NCBI RefSeq assembly: GCF_902459645.1
Contig: NZ_CABPSK010000002.1
Location: 372,001 to 436,000, forward strand
DNA from: Pandoraea pneumonica
GTDB taxonomy: Bacteria > Pseudomonadota > Gammaproteobacteria > Burkholderiales > Burkholderiaceae
DNA length: 64,000 bases
Reading direction: 5' to 3'
Made by a program: the position numbers and the translations under genes. A model generated the notes under the pieces. That model ran no database searches, had not been told where the DNA came from, and worked only from the letters and a program-made list of their open reading frames with translations. Of this stretch, positions 18,009 through 27,043 are shown in pieces (positions within the stretch are counted from its first letter, which is position 1; every line of letters starts with the position of its first letter).

Positions 18009-19661
18009 TTACTTGGCCAACAACTTGCCGAACAGCAACGGCTTGAAGAAGCTGTACAGCGCATCGCCTGCAATGAAACCGGCAGCCAGCGTGCCGCAGG
18101 CCGATTCGCCTGCTGCGCCCCAGCGGCGCACGATCAGCACGCGCAGCACGAGACCCGCCGCGACGGCCCAACCTGCTGCGGGGCTCATCAGCAACAAGCC
18201 GGTGGCCATGAGCACACCCAACTGGCGCTTCGGGCCGCCGATCAATTGCAGCAGCGCGCCGGGAATTGCCCAGATCATCAACTGATGGCCGATATCGCTC
18301 GACACACCGGCTTCGATCGTGGCGGCATACACCTTGTCGACCGGCGGGAACATGTTGTTGGCAAAGAAGTGCGGATAGGCGAGCACCACGGCCACGGCTG
18401 CCACGCAGAAACCCAGCATACCGGCGTAGTACTGCTGCTTACGGCCTGCGCGCTCCAATGCCGGATCGGCACCGTTGCCACGCAAGATGAAGCCGGTCTT
18501 CAGGTCGTAGCCCATATCGGCAAACGCCGGGCCGGTGGCCGACGACAGACCGACCAGCAGGCCGAGGGCCGTCGGCGGGAAGCCGCACAACATGCCGATC
18601 ACCAGCGTGATGAGTGCCACGGCAAATGCCGGGAACCAGCCCGAATACATGGCCGCGATACCGACGATCAGTTCATGCGCGAAGGCCGCGAACGCTGCGA
18701 ACAGCAAGAAGCCGATCAGCATGCCCGGCGACATATGCGTGGCGAGTCCGGCGCACAGTGCGATGAGCAACGCGATACCGACATACGCCAGAAAGCTCGC
18801 GCCGAGGAAACCGACGAGCTTGCGATCCGAGACGGTGGGTTGATAGCCGTTCTCGGCTTGCGCGCCCTTGCGGTTGCCGCGCAGCACGAGGAACGTCACC
18901 TGAATGAGTGCGACGACACCGGCGCCGATCATGAAGCCGTGCGGCAAATAGATCTTGTTCAGGTCGACGTGCAGCAGCGGCAGCGAGTAACCCTTGATGA
19001 GCAGGCCCGCGCCGAAACTGCCGAGCGCCCAGATGTTGCCGATGAAGGCCACGCCGAACGCGGACATCGGAACGCCCAGTACCGAGCCGACGACACCACC
19101 GGCCACGCCGTACACGAGCAGACGTGCTTTCTTGCCGCCCTGATCGCCCGCGATGATCGATTCGGCTGTGGCGATGCCCGCAGGCCACGTACCCGTCGCG
19201 GGGAAGGCCTTCGAGTCGAAGACGCGGTAAAGCACCGTGCCGTCGAGGAACATGGCGATCATCACGCCGATGAGCAGCGGCACGATGAGGTCGGGACGTC
19301 CCATGGCAAACGGGATGCCGATGGGGATCATCAGGCTGTTCGACGCGCCGAAGGTGGCCGACGAGATGGCCGTCTGCACCAGATTCTGACGGTGCACCGA
19401 GCGGAACTTGCGCATCATCGCGATGGGCAGGCGGGCGACGAGCATGGCGAGCAGCGCGCCGATGATCGACGTGTTCGCCGAGATGCCGAGCGTGACGATC
19501 AGTTGCATGCCGATGATCGCGCCCGCGACCGAGACGGCCACCATGAGAAGCAGCGACGTCGGCTCGAAGACCGTGGGGTGTTTGCCGTCGAGCGGCGCGT
19601 AGGGAGCACCGGAGGGTGCGCCAGGTGGCTTGGCAGCGGCAGAGGGCGGGGCGGATTTCAT
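18009..19661 (-). CDS. OPT family oligopeptide/metal-chelate transporter
   Basis: The product is 550 aa, rich in membrane segments (for example LLLMVAVSVAGAIIGMQLIV, VPLLIGVMIAMFLDGTVLYR, LMIWAIPGALLQLIGGP). It fits the OPT/YSL family of proton-coupled inner-membrane importers for small peptides or metal chelates. A Pro/Ala-rich cytoplasmic N-terminus of about 35 residues precedes the first segment. It is second in the IclR-led leftward operon, 67 bp upstream of the PLP enzyme gene. Its substrate is presumably what PepE, the PLP enzyme and DUF1177 then process. Confidence 0.88.
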   Translation of the reverse strand: MKSAPPSAAAKPPGAPSGAPYAPLDGKHPTVFEPTSLLLMVAVSVAGAIIGMQLIVTLGISANTSIIGALLAMLVARLPIAMMRKFRSVHRQNLVQTAISSATFGASNSLMIPIGIPFAMGRPDLIVPLLIGVMIAMFLDGTVLYRVFDSKAFPATGTWPAGIATAESIIAGDQGGKKARLLVYGVAGGVVGSVLGVPMSAFGVAFIGNIWALGSFGAGLLIKGYSLPLLHVDLNKIYLPHGFMIGAGVVALIQVTFLVLRGNRKGAQAENGYQPTVSDRKLVGFLGASFLAYVGIALLIALCAGLATHMSPGMLIGFLLFAAFAAFAHELIVGIAAMYSGWFPAFAVALITLVIGMLCGFPPTALGLLVGLSSATGPAFADMGYDLKTGFILRGNGADPALERAGRKQQYYAGMLGFCVAAVAVVLAYPHFFANNMFPPVDKVYAATIEAGVSSDIGHQLMIWAIPGALLQLIGGPKRQLGVLMATGLLLMSPAAGWAVAAGLVLRVLIVRRWGAAGESACGTLAAGFIAGDALYSFFKPLLFGKLLAK

Positions 19662-19705
19662 CGGGTTGATTCTCGGAGGGACTTATCTGGCGAAATCGGA
19701 GCGGG

Positions 19706-20458
19706 TCAGTAAAAGCGGCGCATGAGCGACTGCACTTCGGCAAGTTCCTGACGCACGGCGGCGAGCATCTCGCGGCGCTTGTCGTCGGTCATGCGGAAGT
19801 CGGGGCCGGAGACGCCGAACGAGGCGAGGATGCCGTCGGTCTCGTCGAACACGGGCAACGCGAGGCCGAACACACCGTCGGCAAATTCGTTGGCCGAGTA
19901 GCTCCAGCCTTGCTCGCGAATGGCGGCGAGATCGGCGCGCAGGGCGTCCGGGTCGGTGATGGTGCTGCTCGTATAGCGCTTCAGGCCGTGTTCGAGAATG
20001 GTGTCGAGTTGGGCATCGGGCAGATGCGCGGCGATGACCTTGCCCGACGAGCCCGCGTGCAGCGCGAAGCGCGTGCCCGCAGCGACCGAGTATTTGATGT
20101 TCTGATCCGACTCGGCAATTTCGAGATAGACGGCTTCCTTGCCATCGAGCACGGCGAGAAACGCGGTCTCGCCGGTGTTGGCCGCGAGACGGCGCATGAT
20201 CGGCAGGATGAGATCGGAGAGGTGCAGTCCTTCACGCAACGACTGCGCGAATTCGAGAAAGGCCATGCCAAGCGCGTACTTACGCGACTTGCCACGCTGC
20301 GTGACGAAACCGTGCTGAGCGCAGGTCGCGAGAATGCGCTGGACCACCGAGTGGTTGATGCCGGTCTCCTTGGCCAACTCACGTACACCCCACGTCGGAT
20401 TCTCGGCGGTGAAGTGGCGCAATAGCGTCAGCGCGTTGTCGAGCGTCTTCAGCGTCAT
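19706..20458 (-). CDS. IclR-family transcriptional regulator
   Basis: The product is 250 aa from the ATG at 20458 (MTLKTLDNALTLLRHF). The open frame extends 26 codons further upstream without a family-like sequence. The N-terminal winged helix (GVRELAKETGINHSVVQRILATCAQHGFV) is followed by the IclR effector domain (LRRLAA-type helix, GKVIAAHLP, GWSYSANEFADGVFGLALPV). It is the first gene of the OPT/PepE/DUF1177 unit, 44 bp before the transporter, so it probably controls the operon and itself. An inverted repeat at 20480-20500 is a candidate operator. Confidence 0.92.
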   Translation of the reverse strand: MTLKTLDNALTLLRHFTAENPTWGVRELAKETGINHSVVQRILATCAQHGFVTQRGKSRKYALGMAFLEFAQSLREGLHLSDLILPIMRRLAANTGETAFLAVLDGKEAVYLEIAESDQNIKYSVAAGTRFALHAGSSGKVIAAHLPDAQLDTILEHGLKRYTSSTITDPDALRADLAAIREQGWSYSANEFADGVFGLALPVFDETDGILASFGVSGPDFRMTDDKRREMLAAVRQELAEVQSLMRRFY

Positions 20459-20479
20459 ATAATTTGTCTCTCTATTAGC

Positions 20480-20500
20480 ACCACTGTGTCTATATGTGGT
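20480..20500. promoter_or_regulatory. Candidate IclR operator (ACCAC-N11-GTGGT)
   Basis: A perfect 5-bp inverted repeat with an 11-bp spacer lies 22-42 nt upstream of the iclR-type start codon. The position suits autoregulation. The binding protein is inferred from location only. Confidence 0.4.
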
Positions 20501-20681
20501 ACATTTTAGAAAGGCAAAAATGGGGCGGCAACGCAAAATTCACAAATCTAGGGTAAACACCCGTGTCGCTTTTCGCCCATTTTTGGTGCGACGTGTGCTG
20601 AGAATCGCGTCGAAAGCCGCATGAATACTGGATCTGCCGGGCATTCCCGGTGAGCGCATGACGTCTCCCATGCGCCGAGAC

Positions 20682-20710
20682 AAAACGCCCGGACAAGTCC
20701 GGGCGTTTTT
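20682..20710. terminator. Terminator downstream of the GHKL gene
   Basis: ACGCCCGGAC and GTCCGGGCGT arms are separated by AA, with A4 on the left and T5 on the right. It can therefore work in both directions. For the leftward GHKL gene it lies 30 bp after the stop and would isolate that gene from the IclR operon. Confidence 0.8.
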
Positions 20711-20739
20711 CATTGGGCGAGAACGATAGGTCGAAGCGA

Positions 20740-22803
20740 CTAAGGTGTCGGGCGGCTGCCGCACGGCAAGCCGAGCCTGTCGAAGAACGCGCGGTTGCGT
20801 TCGTAGGCCGATTGCAACAGCCGGTCGTAAGAGATCACTTCGATGTACGTCTTGAAGTGGCTGTTGTAGCCAAAGAACCCCATCCCATCCATGGTCTCGC
20901 TCAGTTGCAGCATCTGGCAGCGTTGGACGACTGAGCGGGTGATGTCGCAGACGACGTAGCAAAAGCCCGGCAGAGACGCCGCGCCCGGTACGGGCCGACC
21001 ACCGGGTGTCGTGACGGACCCGGCGCGAATGCGCACCAGATAATCGATGGCTTGTTCGATGGGATCCTTGTCGACGCCGGCCGCTGCATCGTTGCGCATG
21101 GGGCGCTTGAGTTCGACCACGACGAGCGATGCCAGTGGCCCGTGCGCGCCGTCCGCCATCAACATTGGGCGGTCGAATACCTTCAACGCGCACAAATCGG
21201 GTCTGCGCCCGGAGTCGCAATCGGTAATCGGCATCGACTGCAACGGCTTGTCGCTCGCCAGATACGAGTGAAACGCCAGACGCTCATCGAGCAGCCACAG
21301 ATTGCCGTGCTCCGGATGCACTTCGTCCGAGCTCTTCCCCATCGGCATGAACAACTCATGAATCACTTCTTCACGTACAAAGCGACCGTCGTCGTCGCGT
21401 TGTAGCGCGCGTTCAAGAATTTCCAGAATGATCTTGCGATGGAAAACATAGTTCGCCAGATCGGACTGTTTGATGTCGCTCGCCTTCGCCATGTAACCCG
21501 CGAGGCGTTTTCGATAGGCTTCGGTGGTTTCGCTCGACGCGAATTGCAGGAGGTCGTGTCCCTCGGCAACGAGTGAATGCTCGACGTTGGCCAGTTCGCG
21601 ATGCAACAGCAGATCAAGATCCTTATCTGAGATGTCGGGCGGTACGCTCAGCCGGTCTTGATCGATATGAGGGAGTATCGGGCGGTAGCGGGGTGCACGA
21701 TGCGCTACGAAGCGCTCCACGCGGTCGCGGCTCGCTTGCCGGGTTTGGGCAAGCCACGGCGCGAGGTACCCGGTTGCCGCGGCCAGCAACGCATCGCGGA
21801 TATCGGCGCGTCCTGGCGACCCGTCGCCAAAGAGATCGTCCGACGACTCGGGAATATCGAAGCCGATGCGCTCAGGGCGCACATGCTGATCGAGCCAAGG
21901 CGACGTGACGTAGCACGCATAGGTAAAGTCACCCTCTTCGTCCTGCAATTTGCCGTGAAGCCCGGGTAATTTGCCACTCGCAAGCGACTCGTATTCGATG
22001 ACACGGCTCGCGGCACACCAAGCGATGGCCGGTTGCGTGACCGCGCTAGTCTTGAGTTTCACGTGGGTGATGACAAAGGGATGACCTTTGATGTCGAGCG
22101 TCTGGCGCTGCGCGCCGCCGAACAGGTAGTTGTCGTAGACGTCGGCGAGATCGATGCTTTCGTTGCCGTCACGCACCACAATGCGCGGCACGCCGCCGTC
22201 GCGGACGAAATACCAGAGGCAATGTTCGAAGAGACTGTTCGCGACGGCCCGCGCCGTCTTGACCGATTTTTCACGATAGCTCTGAAAGAAGCCCTGAAGA
22301 TGCACCGTGGTTTGGTGTGTGTCCCGGGCTTTGGCTTCGCGCACTTCGACGCTGCGGATGCCTTGCCGGGCGGTGAAATGAAACTGACGCCGCCGCGCGC
22401 GCGAGCGCCCGACCCGGAAGACGCTCGTCACCGTGACGCACTCGAACGCCTTGAGCCAGAGCAAGCGCCCCACGCCCCGGCAACCGTGGGCGGCTTTGTG
22501 GTCGCTGTCGAGCGTCTCGAACGAGGCCATGTTGGCGTCATCGAAACCCACGCCGTTATCGACGATACGAAAGCCGGAGATCGGGGCCGTGGGCGGTGCA
22601 CCGCGTCGCGACGTTGCCTCATCGAGGGCGAGGTCGGTCTGTGCGAGGCGTTCGATATCGATATGAATCTCGCCCCGCGCCGTGCCCGGCGCGCGATCCC
22701 CGACGGCATGGATCGAATTCACGACCGCTTCGAATAGCGGAAGCAGGCCTTTGTGCTGCGGCAGCGGCGTATTACGTAACCGCCCCGCTAAATTGGTGTT
22801 CAT
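20740..22803 (-). CDS. GHKL ATPase fused to a PD-(D/E)xK-like nuclease domain; candidate defence protein
   Basis: The product is 687 aa from the ATG at 22803. A GTG two codons upstream (22809) has an ideal AAGGGG-N7 ribosome site and may be the real start. The N-terminus is a Hsp90/MutL-type GHKL ATPase: N-box FEAVVNSIHA (E25, N29), DNGVGFD (82-88) and GCRGVGRLLWLKAF (107-120). The middle 250-500 is helical with no family I recognise. The C-terminus has RRPD (D536), VVVELKRP (E564, K566) and EQAIDYLV (Q584, Y588), the order of motifs II, III and QxxxY in RecB/Cas4-like nucleases. It is a single-gene unit between two metabolic operons, with its own terminator. Membership of the antiviral GHKL-nuclease group is inference; no homologue name is claimed. 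Confidence 0.75.
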   Translation of the reverse strand: MNTNLAGRLRNTPLPQHKGLLPLFEAVVNSIHAVGDRAPGTARGEIHIDIERLAQTDLALDEATSRRGAPPTAPISGFRIVDNGVGFDDANMASFETLDSDHKAAHGCRGVGRLLWLKAFECVTVTSVFRVGRSRARRRQFHFTARQGIRSVEVREAKARDTHQTTVHLQGFFQSYREKSVKTARAVANSLFEHCLWYFVRDGGVPRIVVRDGNESIDLADVYDNYLFGGAQRQTLDIKGHPFVITHVKLKTSAVTQPAIAWCAASRVIEYESLASGKLPGLHGKLQDEEGDFTYACYVTSPWLDQHVRPERIGFDIPESSDDLFGDGSPGRADIRDALLAAATGYLAPWLAQTRQASRDRVERFVAHRAPRYRPILPHIDQDRLSVPPDISDKDLDLLLHRELANVEHSLVAEGHDLLQFASSETTEAYRKRLAGYMAKASDIKQSDLANYVFHRKIILEILERALQRDDDGRFVREEVIHELFMPMGKSSDEVHPEHGNLWLLDERLAFHSYLASDKPLQSMPITDCDSGRRPDLCALKVFDRPMLMADGAHGPLASLVVVELKRPMRNDAAAGVDKDPIEQAIDYLVRIRAGSVTTPGGRPVPGAASLPGFCYVVCDITRSVVQRCQMLQLSETMDGMGFFGYNSHFKTYIEVISYDRLLQSAYERNRAFFDRLGLPCGSRPTP

Positions 22804-23252
22804 GCTCACGGGATATCCCCTTCGAAGGTGCACAAGGGTGGTGATGTCGGGGGGACTGGGCAGGATTGTGGATAACGCGACGGGGTGCTGCAACGCTTGA
22901 TGAGTGCCAAAGCTATTTTTCGGATTCCTACTACCGCGCGCTCATTTCTCACGAAGTGAAACGCCATATCGAATGCTGCAACTGCACACCTAAAAACGGT
23001 CGCTTCCCGCAAAGCCCCGTCGGGCGGATGTCATACGCAAACCCTTATGCCACCTATAAGCTGGGGTGGAGCCACGACTCGAAATCCCGGGTTTCCGAGC
23101 GGCGGTAGAACGATTACACTCAGGGTCTTATATAAGACTGCCCCTTTTCGTCAGCGAGCATGCGTCACCCGGACGTGCAACGCGTTTGCGGTGACGAATG
23201 AATGGTCCGGCGAAGCAGCGTCAAACTGGTTTTCAAACTCGAGTACAGCATC
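22804..23252. other. Divergent intergenic region between GHKL gene and glcB
   Basis: 449 bp that must hold the promoters of both divergent genes. The GHKL ribosome site AAGGGG lies near its left end and the glcB palindrome at 23125-23138. Short open frames inside (for example 22866-23108, +) lack ribosome sites. I see no further gene. Confidence 0.5.
23125..23138. promoter_or_regulatory. Perfect palindrome upstream of glcB
   Basis: GTCTTATATAAGAC is a perfect 14-bp palindrome 115 bp before the glcB ATG. A dimeric repressor/activator site, possibly of a GntR-type regulator of the glyoxylate/TCA genes, is likely. The regulator cannot be named from this sequence. Confidence 0.5.
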
Positions 23253-25433
23253 ATGACTTCCACTTCCCAGCGTGGCGGCCTGACGGTCGCAGACAATCTG
23301 ATCGCGTTCATCGAAAAGGAAGCCCTGCCGGGCACCGGTGTCGATGTCGAAACTTTCTGGAAAGGCTTCGACGCCATCGTCCACGACCTCGCGCCGAAGA
23401 ACCGCGCGCTGCTCGCCGAGCGCGACCGCCTGCAAGGCGAACTGGACAACTGGCACCGCGCCAACCCCGGCCCGATCGCTGACGCCGCCGCCTATCGCGC
23501 CTTCCTCGAAAAGATTGGCTACCTGCTGCCCGCACCGGCCGCCGTCAAAGCCACCACCGCCGAAGTCGATTACGAAATCGCCGAACAAGCCGGCCCGCAA
23601 CTCGTGGTGCCGCTCTCCAACGCCCGCTACGCACTCAACGCTGCCAACGCACGCTGGGGCAGTCTGTACGACGCGCTCTACGGCACCGATGCCATTCCCG
23701 AAGCTAACGGCGCAGAGAAAGGCACGGGCTACAACCCGAAGCGCGGCGAACTCGTGATCGCCTTTGCTCGCGGCTTCCTCGATCAAGCCGCCCCGCTGGC
23801 GGAAGGCTCGCACAAGGACGCCACCGGCTACAGCGTCGAGAACGGCCAACTCGTCATCACGACCAAGAACGGCAAGACCGCACTCGCCACGCCTGCGCAC
23901 TTCATCGGCTTCCAAGGCGACGCGGCAAAGCCGACGGCTGTGCTGCTCAAGCAAAACGGCCTGCACTTCGAAATTCAATTCGACGCGAATCACCCGATCG
24001 GTAAGACCGACGCCGCCCACATCAAGGATGTGCTCGTCGAAGCTGCGGTGACGACCATCATCGACTGCGAAGACTCGGTCGCCGCCGTCGACGCCGACGA
24101 CAAGGTCGAGCTCTATCGCAACTGGCTCGGCCTGATGCAAGGCACGCTCACGGAAGAAGTGTCGAAGGGCGGCAAGTCGTTCACGCGCCGCCTGAACGCC
24201 GACCGCGAATACACGGGTGCCGATGGCAAACCGGTGAAGCTGCATGGCCGCTCGCTGCTGTTTATTCGCAACGTGGGTCACCTGATGACCAACCCGGCCA
24301 TCACCGACCGCGACGGCCGCGAAATTCCGGAAGGCATTCTCGACGGTGTGGTCACCGTGCTGGCCTCGCTGCACGATCGCAAGCATCGTCTGAACTCGCG
24401 TACCGGCTCGATCTACATCGTGAAGCCGAAGATGCACGGCCCGGCCGAAGTGGCCTTCGCCGACGAGCTGTTCGGCCGCATCGAAGACCTGTACGCGCTG
24501 CCGCGCAACACGCTCAAGATGGGCATCATGGACGAAGAGCGCCGCACCAGCGTGAACCTCTCGGCCTGTATCGCCGCCGCCGCCGCGCGCGTGGCGTTCA
24601 TCAACACGGGCTTCCTCGACCGCACCGGCGACGAAATGCACACGGCGATGGAAGCCGGTCCGATGATGCGCAAGGGCGACATGAAGTCGTCGGCGTGGAT
24701 CACCGCCTACGAGAAGAGCAATGTGCTCGTGGGTCTGGCTGCCGGCCTGCGTGGCCGCGCGCAAATCGGCAAGGGCATGTGGGCGATGCCCGACCTGATG
24801 CACGCCATGCTGGAGCAGAAGATTGCGCATCCGAAGGCCGGTGCCAACACCGCCTGGGTGCCGTCGCCGACCGCCGCTACGCTGCACGCGATTCACTACC
24901 ATGTGGTCGACGTGCAAGCCGTCCAGCAGGAGCTCGAGAAGATCGATTACGCCAAGGAACGCGACGCGCTGCTCACCGGTTTGTTGACGGTGCCGGTGGT
25001 GGCGAAGGCCGAATGGAGCGCCGACGAGATCCGCAAGGAAATCGAAAACAACGCGCAAGGTATTCTCGGCTACGTGGTGCGCTGGATTGATCAGGGCGTG
25101 GGCTGCTCGAAGGTGCCGGACATCAACGACATCGGCCTGATGGAAGACCGCGCGACGCTGCGTATTTCGAGCCAGCATCTGGCGAACTGGATGCGCCACG
25201 GTGTCATCACGCGCGAACAGGTCGAAGAGACCATGAAGCGCATGGCCGCCGTGGTCGACAAGCAAAATGCGAGCGACAAGCAGTACCGTCCGATGGCGCC
25301 GAACTTCAGCGATTCGCTGGCGTTCCAAGCGGCCAGCGCGCTGGTGTTCGAAGGCCTGACGCAACCCAACGGCTACACCGAACCGCTGCTGCACAAGTAC
25401 CGTTTGAAGCTCAAGGCGGAACAACGCGGCTAA
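23253..25433 (+). CDS. glcB: Malate synthase G
   Basis: The product is 726 aa, close to E. coli GlcB (723). It condenses glyoxylate with acetyl-CoA to malate in the glyoxylate shunt, in the cytosol and with Mg2+. The catalytic Arg is in [14 protein letters not shown] (residue 339). The acidic metal-ligand block [15 protein letters not shown] lies at about 422-436, and [19 protein letters not shown] is the family signature. The ATG at 23253 begins [19 protein letters not shown] as in homologues. Upstream codons in the same frame are not family-like, although the ribosome site is weak. It is monocistronic, with a palindromic operator upstream and a double hairpin downstream. Confidence 0.97.
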   Translation: MTSTSQRGGLTVADNLIAFIEKEALPGTGVDVETFWKGFDAIVHDLAPKNRALLAERDRLQGELDNWHRANPGPIADAAAYRAFLEKIGYLLPAPAAVKATTAEVDYEIAEQAGPQLVVPLSNARYALNAANARWGSLYDALYGTDAIPEANGAEKGTGYNPKRGELVIAFARGFLDQAAPLAEGSHKDATGYSVENGQLVITTKNGKTALATPAHFIGFQGDAAKPTAVLLKQNGLHFEIQFDANHPIGKTDAAHIKDVLVEAAVTTIIDCEDSVAAVDADDKVELYRNWLGLMQGTLTEEVSKGGKSFTRRLNADREYTGADGKPVKLHGRSLLFIRNVGHLMTNPAITDRDGREIPEGILDGVVTVLASLHDRKHRLNSRTGSIYIVKPKMHGPAEVAFADELFGRIEDLYALPRNTLKMGIMDEERRTSVNLSACIAAAAARVAFINTGFLDRTGDEMHTAMEAGPMMRKGDMKSSAWITAYEKSNVLVGLAAGLRGRAQIGKGMWAMPDLMHAMLEQKIAHPKAGANTAWVPSPTAATLHAIHYHVVDVQAVQQELEKIDYAKERDALLTGLLTVPVVAKAEWSADEIRKEIENNAQGILGYVVRWIDQGVGCSKVPDINDIGLMEDRATLRISSQHLANWMRHGVITREQVEETMKRMAAVVDKQNASDKQYRPMAPNFSDSLAFQAASALVFEGLTQPNGYTEPLLHKYRLKLKAEQRG

Positions 25434-25460
25434 GCGGCGTTAGTTCGCAAATAAGCTGCC

Positions 25461-25522
25461 GATAAGCGTTGCGCTTATCAACGAACGCCTGACGGGGTAA
25501 CCTGTCAGGCGTTCTGCTTTTT
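25461..25522 (+). terminator. Two hairpins with T-run after glcB
   Basis: GATAAGCG-TTG-CGCTTATC is followed by GAACGCCTGAC / GTCAGGCGTTC with a 10-nt loop and TGCTTTTT. The second hairpin is a good intrinsic terminator for glcB. It ends only a few bases before the ribosome site of the next gene. Confidence 0.75.
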
Positions 25523-25538
25523 CAGGAGCCTGTTGCGC

Positions 25539-26810
25539 ATGGACCCCGCCATCGCACTGCAACGCGCCGAACGGCGTGCCCTGTCTTTCCTGCTCGTCGC
25601 GCTGGCGATTTTCATTGCCACGCTTTTCATGCCGCCGCACTTTCTCACCGGCTGGATTCGCGCAGCCGCCGAAGCCGCGATGGTCGGCGGTCTGGCCGAT
25701 TGGTTTGCCGTCGAGGCGTTGTTCCGGCGCATTCCCATTCCCGGATTGGCGGCCCACACCAACATTCTCATTCGCAAGAAAGACGCGCTCGGCGATGGTC
25801 TGGCGCGCTTTGTTCGCGAGAAGTTTCTCGACACGCCGTCGGTGGTCCGCCTCATTCAGCAGCAAAATCCGGCCGATGCCGTCACGCATTGGCTGGGGTC
25901 GCACGAGAACGCGCGGCAGTTGAGCGCGGTCTTGGTGAAGGTGGCCGGTGGCGTGCTCGACGTGATGGACGAGCGCAACGTGCAGGCGTTTATCCGCCGT
26001 GCGCTCGACACGATGATCGACCGGCTCGACTTGTCGCAATCGGCGGCGGCGATTCTCGATACGCTCACGCGCGACGGCCGCCATCAGGCGCTACTCGACG
26101 AGACGCTCGACTATCTCGTGGAATTGCTGAACGAACCGCAGACGCGAGAGTTTCTCTCTGCGCGCATCGTGGAGTGGCTCAAAGCCGATCATCCGAAGAA
26201 AGAGAAAGTGCTGCCATCGGAATGGATCGGCAACAAAGGTTCGGACATGATTTCGGCCGCCGTGACGCGCCTGCTCGCGCAAATGGAAGCCGACGAATCA
26301 CACCAACTGCGGCAGGCATTCGATCGCGCGGTCGCCGGGCTGATCGAACGGCTGCGCACTGACGCCGAGTTTCAGGCGAAGCTAGACGGGTTCAAGACGC
26401 AGTTGAAGGGCGACACGGCGCTCACCGCTTATGTGGGGGGCTTGTGGAACGAGTGGCGTAGCTGGGTCAAGCGCGATCTGGCGCAGGAAAACTCGGTGAT
26501 TGGCGCGAAGATCGTCGGTGCCGCGTCGTGGATCGCGCAGGAACTCGCGCGTAGCGAATCGCTACGCCGGGCCCTCGACGCGCAGTTGCTCGATGCCGCC
26601 GAGCGCATGGCCCCCGGGTTTGCCGACTTCGTGACCGAGCACATCCGCGCCACGGTGCACGGCTGGAATGCCGAACATCTCTCGCAGCAAATTCGCCTGA
26701 GCGTCGGTCAAGACCTGCAATACATCCGCATCAACGGCACGCTCGTCGGGGGACTCATCGGCGCGGTGCTGTACCTCATCGCGCAAGCGCCAGGCCTCCT
26801 CGCACACTAA
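25539..26810 (+). CDS. DUF445 family membrane protein
   Basis: The product is 423 aa. The ATG at 25539 follows AGGAG by 10 nt; a TTG two codons earlier is too close to that site. An N-terminal membrane hairpin (FLLVALAIFIATLFMPP) is followed by AAMVGGLADWFAVEALFRRIPIPG, the family hallmark. Long amphipathic helices and a C-terminal membrane segment (GTLVGGLIGAVLYLIAQAP) complete it. E. coli YjiN is a family member; the function is unknown, probably inner-membrane associated. It is a single gene between glcB and the purine locus. Confidence 0.9.
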   Translation: MDPAIALQRAERRALSFLLVALAIFIATLFMPPHFLTGWIRAAAEAAMVGGLADWFAVEALFRRIPIPGLAAHTNILIRKKDALGDGLARFVREKFLDTPSVVRLIQQQNPADAVTHWLGSHENARQLSAVLVKVAGGVLDVMDERNVQAFIRRALDTMIDRLDLSQSAAAILDTLTRDGRHQALLDETLDYLVELLNEPQTREFLSARIVEWLKADHPKKEKVLPSEWIGNKGSDMISAAVTRLLAQMEADESHQLRQAFDRAVAGLIERLRTDAEFQAKLDGFKTQLKGDTALTAYVGGLWNEWRSWVKRDLAQENSVIGAKIVGAASWIAQELARSESLRRALDAQLLDAAERMAPGFADFVTEHIRATVHGWNAEHLSQQIRLSVGQDLQYIRINGTLVGGLIGAVLYLIAQAPGLLAH

Positions 26811-26907
26811 TGTCTTTCTGGCGCAACACTCTGCGGCGCTTGCCATCGCCGCGTCAAAATTCGCGGGTTGCCGCCCGGCAAGGCCTGCGCCATGCTCGCT
26901 TCGTTGA

Positions 26908-26926
26908 ATCGATAAAATTTATCGAT
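26908..26926. promoter_or_regulatory. Inverted repeat in AT-rich promoter of purine-locus porin
   Basis: ATCGATAAA-A-TTTATCGAT is a perfect 9+1+9 dyad within about 60 bp of unusually AT-rich DNA, 118 bp upstream of the porin ATG. It is probably an operator overlapping or next to the promoter. It does not share the T-N11-A form of the site near the LysR gene, so the regulator is open. Confidence 0.5.
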
Positions 26927-27043
26927 ATATAAAAAATCAAAATTATATTTATACAAACCCGTTCCCTATAGTTCGGTCCCTGTAGCGCCGAATGCACCTA
27001 TCTCGCCGGCGCGCAGATAAATCCTTAGAGAACGCCACACCTC

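Noticed and set aside
17922-19712. 596-codon open frame on the + strand opposite the OPT gene
   Set aside because: The composition is extreme in His, Gln, Arg and Asp, as expected from the complement of a membrane-protein gene.
20540-20740. Possible tRNA or small RNA gene between the IclR and GHKL genes
   Set aside because: No cloverleaf or conserved TΨC sequence is seen. Only the terminator hairpin is convincing.
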